Assembly: GCA_003599345.1 (NCBI GenBank) | Contig: QZJP01000050.1 | Coordinates: forward strand, 1-37,095 | Origin: Bacillota bacterium | GTDB taxonomy: Bacteria; Bacillota; Sulfobacillia; UBA995; UBA9673 | Length of the DNA: 37,095 nucleotides | Direction: 5' to 3' | Shown here: positions 15,401 to 21,408 of the stretch, piece after piece | How the letters are laid out: the number at the start of each line of letters is the position of its first letter | How positions within the stretch are numbered: the first letter of the stretch is position 1 | Program-made: the position numbers and the translations under genes | Notes under the pieces: generated by a model | What the model saw: only the letters and a program-made list of their open reading frames with translations | What the model was told of the DNA's origin: nothing | Database searches by the model: none

Positions 15401-16370
15401 GGGCACCCAGGACCTCGCCGGGGCCGTGGACTACAGGTACGCGCGTGTCCTGCCCCTTCAGGCCGGACCCTCGACGGGCGGAGACCCCGCGGGAGGAACA
15501 CAGGCCGGCCCTGGCCGGGCCGGGACCGCCCAGGAGGTGGCGACCCGGGTCCCTGACCTGGTTTACATAAGGCTCGCTCTTGACGGCGACCCGGCTGCCG
15601 CCCTGGACGCCGCTCGCGACCTCGCCGGCCGCGTCGGTGCCGTAGGGCGGCCGGCCGGGCCCGCCACGCCGAACCGGACGGCCTTTCTCCTTCCCGGTGC
15701 GCTCCTGGGCTATCCCTGGCTTGAGCTCTCCGTCATCACCGGGGTCCTGCTCCTGCCCTTACTCGCCGCCCTTCTTGCCGGCCTGGCGGACATCCGGGGG
15801 CACGGCGGGGCGGTGGCCCTGGGAGCGGCGGCGTTGATGCCCGGGGCGGTTCTCCTGGCGTCAGTGATCGACGGGCTCGCGGTGCGGCTCCTCCTATCGG
15901 ATACGCGCGTTCTTCTTGAACTGCGCCCGGCGTCGGTCTGGCCGGGCTTGCCTGTAGTCGCCGGCATCCTCGCCGCCCTGGCGTTCGCGCCCCGGCGGCC
16001 CGCCGGGGCCGGGGACGGCCAGGAGCCCGGGCGGGAAGTGACGCCGGCGTGGTGGGAAGGCCCAGCCACTCCGGCCGCCCTGTTGACGCTCGTGGGGCTG
16101 TTGTCGGTGGGCTACTGGCTACCGACGGTGGGCCCGGCCGGCGTGGGGGCGGGTCTGGTCCTGAGCTCGTCAGCGGCCGCCCTCGGCCCGGGCCGGTCGT
16201 GGGCGCGGGTCGCCGGCGCCGCCTACGCCGGGACGTCCTCGGCCTACCTCCTGGCGGCGACGGCCGGGGGAAGTCTTCTCACGGCTCTCGGGTGGGTTGC
16301 CGGCTCCTGGCTGGCAGGCTACGCGGGGGCGGTGGCCATCGGGGCTGCGCGGCGCCGGACCGGGGGCTAG
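12429..16370 (+). CDS. Very long DUF5693-type membrane protein, two modules in tandem
   Basis: 1313 residues from GTG 12429 with a GAAAGGGG ribosome binding site. Module 1 (about 1-675): an N-terminal anchor (8-28), a ~325-residue extracytoplasmic domain, then several membrane helices. It includes the signature segments VLFRGIKV (497-504), RSGNEPLLPVSDLEFRVRRF (564-583) and RPRTKEFLLGYPA (591-603), all recurring in the DUF5693 protein at 21409-24090. Module 2 begins with a new anchor (about 691-711) and a second extracytoplasmic domain resembling the first: MAAAGVTTLALRETTPGDL parallels LADSGVTAAVVEERTLSDL of module 1. It ends in further helices (about 1105-1313) that lack the KEFLxGYP segment. 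The known DUF5693 proteins I recall are about half this length, so this is a duplication or fusion. No biochemical function is known to me; context points to cell-wall polymer assembly. Confidence 0.8.
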   Translation: MPHARSLRTVLALIIAVGILGAVLSTIQAGAFLTEPSPFELAVALKSIQGLSLERGLDPAEVLERLADSGVTAAVVEERTLSDLALLGDLAVVQGPDAARAGRRFAGLDEWLAAAPGVPATLLVTADEAIAGWAAGRAAVRFGPGRVAVFRGVDSLGTGGATVVAVRGHLPSYTRLGLYPPDLEMVEHAGLRLVVRLHNPKDQPGLRLSDVLDPLRVRPGEDGSELVVTAGVVAVLFDESDVWGFGVPGGPGRAGEDLAREGLAFAVNANRLPAGIVEFGRTAGWRGIGVQEVWTTGRPELYAEGVVERQAPLLVVMPGFYQRYSQDPEWPSQVVAALESFRSGIDARGLEAGPPRPVSPDTPSLIWSFLSAAGVVAGAVLALLTVTAGDSGNGRRRERPEAPVRRGLASAALASGLLTAAALPFLLGGPGRTLAVQALGLVAALAFPVLALQPVLARWLGTEGGLRSRAWLGAALRDVVYVASVAAVGGLLVRGLGAGPEFTLKVVLFRGIKVAVLAGPAAGLVLFWLLGRDGGPRRRAVGEQAAAFLRARLTLGTVTAAAAIAVVAFYLVSRSGNEPLLPVSDLEFRVRRFLLDLLEVRPRTKEFLLGYPAIVAGAWLSLGGSRRLRAVWGYGLAALAGIVPSSVVNTFAHFHIPAVVSIERTALGLALGLPFGLIAVAVLRAVASRRGPTLRGGGRRLRVAAAVVLGGATLLAVGLLFPGPWAANPLARPLEVALDLGDVETLTGGELEGTRDALRGMAAAGVTTLALRETTPGDLEQAGLLRIVDGRDIQRRVLTGEDVEGERDVYAAEGFDPAKTYVFLGRGGDEAWRDDMTRRLLEGTAGRTVVSATAGDSLVLSTTLPVHAVAQAGLGFPERQARERLEPARGTSFLVAPRPRNAGAGVPGVSDDGPEGPGGSGDGLAALRTKLGELARVLEEMGLEWSTLVFEGQAVGGYPDAYDGVAHVLEEFGLTPGLILRQGAPGYLGQLGTQDLAGAVDYRYARVLPLQAGPSTGGDPAGGTQAGPGRAGTAQEVATRVPDLVYIRLALDGDPAAALDAARDLAGRVGAVGRPAGPATPNRTAFLLPGALLGYPWLELSVITGVLLLPLLAALLAGLADIRGHGGAVALGAAALMPGAVLLASVIDGLAVRLLLSDTRVLLELRPASVWPGLPVVAGILAALAFAPRRPAGAGDGQEPGREVTPAWWEGPATPAALLTLVGLLSVGYWLPTVGPAGVGAGLVLSSSAAALGPGRSWARVAGAAYAGTSSAYLLAATAGGSLLTALGWVAGSWLAGYAGAVAIGAARRRTGG

Positions 16371-16455
16371 GCCGCACGGGGCCGGGCCGGAACGGCGAGC
16401 GGCTTGCCGGGCCCAACCGGGTGGCGGGATCGGGAAGCGGCGTGCCGTGCGAACC
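16371..16455. terminator. Convergent intergenic spacer with a GC-rich hairpin, possible bidirectional terminator
   Basis: GGGCCGG (16384-16390) can pair with CCGGGCCC (16407-16414) with one bulged base. It lies between two genes that converge here. No T-tract flanks it on either strand, so termination is only suggested by position. Confidence 0.25.
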
Positions 16456-17562
16456 TCACAGATTCAGGAGCTCCGCCGCCAGGGTGTTGTTCAGGCGGGC
16501 ACGCTCACGGAACCTCGCGACGACCTGCCCAAGCCGCACGACTCGATTCGAGTAGTCTTTCTCTACCTCGGTGATGCCCAACAGGATGTCTTCGAGCGTG
16601 GTCCTCTCAACCGGGCCCACGGACACCTGCTCGGCCTCAGCCAGGAACTCGTGGACTTTGGGGTCGTAGACCAATCCCACCGCCGGTACGCCGCCCACCG
16701 CCGCGAAGATGAGCGGGTGGAGGCGCATGCTCAGGATCCACCTGAGCCGGCTCAGAAGCCCCACCGTGTCGGCCGCGGAGTAGGAGCCTTGGAGAAGATA
16801 GCTGGGCTGCTGCATCTCCGCCCTCACCGCCTCCACGGCCGCGAGGTCCACGCGCCGGTGCACCGGGAGGAACAGAACGCGATAGCCGAGTTTGCCCGAG
16901 ATGTAGTCAGCGGCCCGCGCCACGACGCGCTCGATGTTGCGTGAACCGCGCCACGGCCGGACGGCCACGCCTACGACCCGGCCCTGGCGATGGTCGCCGA
17001 TGTCCGGAAGCCCTTCGGCCTCGCAGATGGCGGCCACACGTTCCAGCGGGGCGGGCTCGATGGCGAAGGCCGAGTCGGCCGTGACCACAACGCGCGGAGC
17101 GGTGACGCCGAGTTCCCGCAGTAGTCTCTCCGAGGACGGCCCCCGCACGGTGATGAGCGGCACGCGGTCCAGGACCAGACGGGCCAAGGAGCGGTTGAGC
17201 CGCCGGTTGATGGGACCCACACCGTTGGCGTAGAGCATGACCTTCTTGCCCAGATGCTGGGCCATGAGGATGACCCCGAGGTAGTACCAGAGAGAGCGGG
17301 TGCTGGTCACGTCCTGGAGGAGGCTGCCTCCCCCGCTGACCAGCATGTCGGACCTCCGGATGGCCCGCCAGACGGCCGCCGGGTCCGAGCGGTTCACCGC
17401 GTGAAGGCCGTGCCGTGCGAGGGTCGCGGCGGGGTCGTGAGACAGCACCGTGATCTCGACGCCGGGCACGGCCCCGGCAAGGCCGGTCGCCGCCGCCTCG
17501 AGAATGGCTTCGTCTCCCCAGTTGTCAAACCCGTAGTAGCCGGAGATCACGACGCTAGGCAT
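16456..17562 (-). CDS. csaB: CsaB-type polysaccharide pyruvyl transferase
   Basis: 368 residues starting at ATG 17562 (minus strand) behind a GGAGGTG ribosome binding site; the longer upstream open frame is only overlap with the preceding gene. The N-terminus MPSVVISGYYGFDNWGDEAIL is the hallmark opening of the CsaB family. It is followed by a glycine-rich VSGGGSLLQDVTSTRSLWYY segment and the later LHPLIFAAVGGVPAVGLVYDPK region typical of pyruvyl transferases. CsaB adds ketal-linked pyruvate from phosphoenolpyruvate to a sugar (ManNAc in Bacillus anthracis) of the secondary cell-wall polymer, creating the ligand for SLH-domain proteins. It is the last gene of a four-gene minus-strand operon, its start overlapping the upstream ligase stop by 8 bp. 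The SLH-like tail of the deacetylase at 6104-7501 is a possible client. Confidence 0.93.
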   Translation of the reverse strand: MPSVVISGYYGFDNWGDEAILEAAATGLAGAVPGVEITVLSHDPAATLARHGLHAVNRSDPAAVWRAIRRSDMLVSGGGSLLQDVTSTRSLWYYLGVILMAQHLGKKVMLYANGVGPINRRLNRSLARLVLDRVPLITVRGPSSERLLRELGVTAPRVVVTADSAFAIEPAPLERVAAICEAEGLPDIGDHRQGRVVGVAVRPWRGSRNIERVVARAADYISGKLGYRVLFLPVHRRVDLAAVEAVRAEMQQPSYLLQGSYSAADTVGLLSRLRWILSMRLHPLIFAAVGGVPAVGLVYDPKVHEFLAEAEQVSVGPVERTTLEDILLGITEVEKDYSNRVVRLGQVVARFRERARLNNTLAAELLNL

Positions 17563-19147
17563 GGCCCACCTCCGCGTCGGGGACGGCCGCGCCCGCCTGG
17601 GGCCGGATAACGTCCTCCCGCGCCGCGGCCGCCAGCCCGAGGACCGCCCAGGCCATGAGGATGGGACGCGGCAGGTAGAAGATGGGTTCGGCCACGCCGA
17701 AGGCCAGGCTCCCGAGGATGGCGGCCGCGGCGCTGATGAGGACCGCCCCGCCGGCCGGCCGCCGGGCGGCGGGCCCCAGCGCGAGGACCCAGAAGACCGG
17801 CCTCGCGAGCAGCCAGTGCACAAGGGCGAAGCCTAGAATTCCGAGTTCGAGGAGGGTCTCGAGGTAGTGGCTGTGGGCGTGGAAGGCGACGCGGCCCTCA
17901 ATGGCGTACTGGGGATAGACGGCGGCGAACGCCCTCCAGCCGAGGCCGAGCCCCGCGTACCAGAAATCCCGCGCCATGCGGGCAGACGCCTCCCAGATGC
18001 GGAACCTGTGGACCGCGGTCGGGTCCGAGAACTGGCCCAACGTGGCTACCCGCGACAGGACGGCCTCGGGTGAGAGCACCAGGGCCAGGGCCGCCGCCAC
18101 GAACCCGGCCAGGATGATGCGGCGGTCACGGGCCAGGCCGATGAAGAGGATGGCTACGGCCAGCCCGACCCACCCCGCCCGGGACAGCGTCAACGCCAGA
18201 GCGAGGCCGCTGACGATGACGCCCAGGGCCACGCCGCCCTTGGACAGCCGGTCGCGCGCCGTCCACACGCCTGCCGCGAGGAGCGGCCCCGCGAGCAGGA
18301 GGTGCAGGGCGAAGACGTTCGGGTTCCCCCAGAACGAGAAGATGCGCGTCCCCACCCGCGGGAAGAGATCCGAATCGATCCACCCTTCCTGGACAGGCAC
18401 GTTCACGACCACCTGGTAGAGACCGTGGAGACCGCCGAGGGCCGCTGAGAGCCCGAAGGCCACGGCCGCCCTCACCAGGACCTCGGTGCCGCGCGCGGTC
18501 GCGGTTATGGAGAAGTAGAGCCCCAGGGCGAGGACCCAGGTCACTAGATAGCGCAGGCTGCCGCTCAAGCTCACCGAGGTCAGCGTGGCCACGACCAGGA
18601 CGAGACCGAGCAGCACGAGTGGAAGGTCAGGCAAGGGTCTCACGGAACCGAGCCGCCAATCCGCTGCGGCAAGGCGTCGCGTCAGAGTGGCCGCCACCAG
18701 GACGGCCACCAGAACAAGAGCGGCGGGGTCGGACACGAACGGGATGACGGCGAGCGTGGCGTAGAGCCCGCCCTCCGGGCTCGCCAGCACCACGACGAGG
18801 GTCAACGCCAGGGCGGCGTACCCGGCGGCTTCCCACGGGGCCATGTTGAACGCCCACGCGTTCAAGGCGGCCAGCAGCGCTAGCCCCGGGAGGGCGAGAC
18901 CGTCACCGGGCACCGGCCTGGACCGGCCCGGCGACCAGACGGCGGCCGACAAGCGGCCGGGCCAACTGGCGTCCCAGGCCGCGACGAGGCTCCGGACCGC
19001 CGCCGTCGACGCCAGCCGGCGAGCGAGGCCGCCCAGGCCCGCGAGGAGGCTCGCCTCCCAGGCCGAGTGAAAGGCGAGAGCCGTGGCGGCGAGCGCGGAG
19101 GCCGCCCCTGCTGTAGACCCGTGCTGCCTCCCGGCCCCCCCGGTCAC
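17555..19147 (-). CDS. O-antigen ligase / polymerase-like (Wzy_C domain) membrane protein
   Basis: 530 residues with about a dozen membrane helices; start GTG 19147 overlaps the stop of the DUF4330 gene in a GTGA. The topology and the large extracytoplasmic loop after the central helices fit the O-antigen ligase/Wzy superfamily: RIFSFWGNPNVFALHLLLAGPL, GLALALTLSRAGWVGLAVAILFIG, and ARDFWYAGLGLGWRAFAAVYPQYA with VAFHAHSHYLETLLELGILG. The conserved histidine-containing HAHSHYLE and the SRAGWVG segment are typical. Such enzymes polymerise lipid-linked oligosaccharides or transfer the finished glycan to an acceptor. In this Gram-positive-type context it probably polymerises or ligates a secondary cell-wall polymer that CsaB pyruvylates; the acceptor is unknown. 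Confidence 0.87.
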   Translation of the reverse strand: MTGGAGRQHGSTAGAASALAATALAFHSAWEASLLAGLGGLARRLASTAAVRSLVAAWDASWPGRLSAAVWSPGRSRPVPGDGLALPGLALLAALNAWAFNMAPWEAAGYAALALTLVVVLASPEGGLYATLAVIPFVSDPAALVLVAVLVAATLTRRLAAADWRLGSVRPLPDLPLVLLGLVLVVATLTSVSLSGSLRYLVTWVLALGLYFSITATARGTEVLVRAAVAFGLSAALGGLHGLYQVVVNVPVQEGWIDSDLFPRVGTRIFSFWGNPNVFALHLLLAGPLLAAGVWTARDRLSKGGVALGVIVSGLALALTLSRAGWVGLAVAILFIGLARDRRIILAGFVAAALALVLSPEAVLSRVATLGQFSDPTAVHRFRIWEASARMARDFWYAGLGLGWRAFAAVYPQYAIEGRVAFHAHSHYLETLLELGILGFALVHWLLARPVFWVLALGPAARRPAGGAVLISAAAAILGSLAFGVAEPIFYLPRPILMAWAVLGLAAAAREDVIRPQAGAAVPDAEVGHA

Positions 19148-19638
19148 CTGCCGGTCTCCTCGAGCCCGACGATGGTCGACTTGAAGCTGAAAAGCCGGCC
19201 GGTGACGGACAACTCGATACCGATCTTGAGTTCCCGCCCCGAGAGACTGATTGCCCGCGGGCCCACGGCGGCCCGGCCCCTGACGACGAGGAACAGGTCG
19301 AAATGGCCGGGGACCTCGGCCATGACGACACGCCCGTCGGCGGTGACGACAGGCTCGAGGTGTGGCTCCGCCCTCTTCTCCACGACCGGGCCGAGCGGGA
19401 TCTGAGTCTCGAAACCGTAGACCGTCTCCCCCACGCTGACGGCGTCCACCGATGGCTGTCTCACGTCCCTGACCTCGAAGGTCACGATGACTTCGCCGGT
19501 TTCGGCGACCCCGGTGTCCTCCACCACCATGAGCTTGTAAGCGCCGGCGGCGACGGCCGCGACGACGACCAGCGCGACGACGGCGTTCACCAGATTGACA
19601 CGGCCGAACAGCCGCCCATGCTCGTCAAGTAGCTTCAT
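19144..19638 (-). CDS. DUF4330 domain protein, membrane anchored
   Basis: 164 residues from ATG 19638, which overlaps the stop of the upstream glycosyltransferase gene (ATGA); its own stop overlaps the next start (GTGA). The ORF can be opened further upstream, but MKLLDEHGRLFGRVNLVNAVV is the characteristic DUF4330 beginning. One membrane helix (about 17-36, VNAVVALVVVAAVAAGAYKL) follows a short cytoplasmic N-terminus. The rest is extracytoplasmic and beta-rich (GEVIVTFEVRDVRQPSVDAV, VSVGETVYG). The family is uncharacterised. Its tight coupling between a glycosyltransferase and a polymerase/ligase gene suggests an accessory or scaffolding role in polymer assembly (inference). Confidence 0.85.
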   Translation of the reverse strand: MKLLDEHGRLFGRVNLVNAVVALVVVAAVAAGAYKLMVVEDTGVAETGEVIVTFEVRDVRQPSVDAVSVGETVYGFETQIPLGPVVEKRAEPHLEPVVTADGRVVMAEVPGHFDLFLVVRGRAAVGPRAISLSGRELKIGIELSVTGRLFSFKSTIVGLEETGR

Positions 19639-20762
19639 GGCCCGTTTCCCCCTCCAGCCAGTTCGCGGTAGACGGACAGATACGCCTTGGCCATCGCCTG
19701 GGGCGTGAAATGGCGCCGGCCATGGTCGTATAGCCTCCGGCCCAGTTCGCGCCTTTCGGCCGCGTTCTCGACGAGCCGCTCCAACCGGCTCGCGAACGCC
19801 GCCACGTCCCCGGGCTCGAACAGGTATCCGGTGTCCTGGTCGATGATGAGCTCCGGTATGCCGCCGACTCTGGAACTTATGGTGGCTACGCCCCATCTTG
19901 CCCCTTCCAGGAGCGCGTAGGGCAGAGTCTCGGTGAATGACGTCAGGCAGTTCACGTCGAGGACCGAGAAAATGGCGTCCGGGCTTCTGACGTGGCCTAG
20001 GAACCGGACCCGACCCTCTAGGCCGAGCCGTGACGCCAAGCGCTCGAGATCTCCCCGTATGGCGCCCTCCCCCGCCACGAGGAACCGGACCCGAGGGTGC
20101 TTCCTGGCCACTTCGGCCGCCCCGGCCAGGAAGACCTCGTGGGACTTCACCGGGTGAAGACGGGCCATTATCCCCACGACCACGGTCTCGGACCGGGGGT
20201 CTATGCCCAGGCTCGCAAGCACCTCGTCTCTCGGGGGCACGGGTGGGCGGTGGTCGAAGTCGAGGCCGTTGCGGACCGTTCGGATGAGAGCTTCAGGGAT
20301 CCCCAGTGCCCTCACCGATTCCTCGACACCCAGTCCCACCAGGTAGCGGTCGAACCTTCGCAGGGCCCACGCGTTGAGACGACTGAAGACGAGGTTCCTC
20401 GGGAACTCGCCGGCGAAGTCCTCGCGCCAGTCGCTGTGGACGGTGGTGACCAGCGGCCGGCCGAGCCTGGCCTTGGCCATCACCGCGAGCACGTTGGCCC
20501 TCGGTCCGTGTGAATGGACGACATCGTAGCGGCGTTCCCGGACCAGAGCCGTCAGGCGCCCCACGGCCAGGAGGTCGTACCGCGTCACTTGACGGAGCGG
20601 GTACACGGCCAGTCCCGAAGCGCGGGCCTCCTCCAGGAAGGGGCCGCTGGAGAAGCACCCCAGGGTAACGTCGATACGCTTCTGGAGCTCGCCGAGGAGG
20701 GTGAAGATGTGGGTCTTGGCCCCTCCGTAGTCCGTGCCGCTGGCGAGATGCAGGACTTTCAA
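19635..20762 (-). CDS. Family 4-type glycosyltransferase
   Basis: I place the start at TTG 20762 (minus strand), giving the family-typical N-terminus MKVLHLASGTDYGGAKTHIF, with AAAGGA (20774-20779) 11 nt upstream; ATG 20861 with 33 more residues is the alternative. From TTG the product has 375 residues. It is a GT-B fold retaining glycosyltransferase: the N-terminal Rossmann domain includes GGAKTH and DVVHSHGPRANVLAVM, the C-terminal domain GIMARLHPVKSHEVF, and the EX7E motif lies in TETLPYALLEGARWG, which binds the nucleotide sugar. It is the first gene of the minus-strand operon with DUF4330, the polymerase/ligase and csaB, and would extend the lipid-linked precursor at the cytoplasmic face. 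Donor and acceptor are unknown. Confidence 0.88.
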   Translation of the reverse strand: MKVLHLASGTDYGGAKTHIFTLLGELQKRIDVTLGCFSSGPFLEEARASGLAVYPLRQVTRYDLLAVGRLTALVRERRYDVVHSHGPRANVLAVMAKARLGRPLVTTVHSDWREDFAGEFPRNLVFSRLNAWALRRFDRYLVGLGVEESVRALGIPEALIRTVRNGLDFDHRPPVPPRDEVLASLGIDPRSETVVVGIMARLHPVKSHEVFLAGAAEVARKHPRVRFLVAGEGAIRGDLERLASRLGLEGRVRFLGHVRSPDAIFSVLDVNCLTSFTETLPYALLEGARWGVATISSRVGGIPELIIDQDTGYLFEPGDVAAFASRLERLVENAAERRELGRRLYDHGRRHFTPQAMAKAYLSVYRELAGGGNGP

Positions 20763-20933
20763 AGGCCGGGCCGTCCTTTCTGAGAGCGAGCGCGGCCGGG
20801 GATTGGATGAACCCGAGCCGCCCCTATGTTTACCGCGGTCATGACCCGACACCTCCACCATGGCTCCGGTCCCTGCGTCGGCGGGTGCGGGAGGATTCGT
20901 CCGACCGCCCATTGAACGACCCCATGGCTGAGA
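20763..20933. promoter_or_regulatory. Divergent intergenic region between the polymer operon and the DUF5693-TagA unit
   Basis: Both divergent promoters of the locus should lie in this 171-bp spacer, part of which is coding if the glycosyltransferase starts at ATG 20861. I found no convincing -35/-10 pair on either strand; TAAACA on the minus strand near 20830 is the nearest -10-like element. No operator-like palindrome stands out. Confidence 0.3.
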
Positions 20934-21386
20934 GTGGAGGGCTGGGTTCTGGCAATCCGCGCCAAGCGAACCATTCTGAGGACTAGTGTTCTCGTCCTCG
21001 CGGCTGTAATTCTGGCCGGAACGGCCTCGTTCCTTGCCGGGCGGGTATCGGCGTCGGCGCCGGCCCCGGCCCCTGGGTCGGAGGGCGACCCGCTCGCCGC
21101 CCGGAGCTATGTCGACCAGGTCGCCCGCTGGCAGGTGGTCGTTCTCCAGGCCGGGCAGACGATCATCGGCTCGCAAGGGACCGAGTTCATCCTGAGGGCG
21201 GGCCAGGCGCAGGCCGTCGCGACGGCGGCCGGCGGGCTGGCCGACATAACGGCCGGGGCGGACCTTACCGACCGGGAAGCTGTCAGGGCCAATCATCTCT
21301 TGGTGGTGCCCAAGGACGACGGCCGGGGATTGCGGGCCGTGACCCAGGTCATCCTGCTAGTGCGTGGAAGCTACGAGATCCGCTGA
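20934..21386 (+). CDS. Small membrane-anchored extracytoplasmic protein of unknown function
   Basis: 150 residues if GTG 20934 is the start. That codon has no clear ribosome binding site, whereas GGAGGG at 20936-20941 is ideally spaced (7 nt) for an in-frame CTG at 20949, so initiation may be at CTG (145 residues). One N-terminal membrane helix (TILRTSVLVLAAVILAGTAS and following), a Pro/Ala linker, then a compact domain with WQVVVLQAGQTIIG, GTEFILRAGQAQAV, GGLADITAGADL and NHLLVVPKDDGRG. The last segments read like a small beta-rich sensor or cupin-like fold. I recall similar proteins in Bacillota only as hypothetical. The DUF5693-TagA gene begins 22 bp downstream, so the two are likely cotranscribed. 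Confidence 0.7.
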   Translation: MEGWVLAIRAKRTILRTSVLVLAAVILAGTASFLAGRVSASAPAPAPGSEGDPLAARSYVDQVARWQVVVLQAGQTIIGSQGTEFILRAGQAQAVATAAGGLADITAGADLTDREAVRANHLLVVPKDDGRGLRAVTQVILLVRGSYEIR

Positions 21387-21408
21387 CCCAGACTCCGGGA
21401 GGACTCTC

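Noticed and set aside
19639-19896. Longer N-terminus for the DUF4330 protein
   Set aside because: Arg/His-rich translation overlapping the glycosyltransferase; the family-typical MKLLDEHGRLFGRVN start at 19638 is clear.
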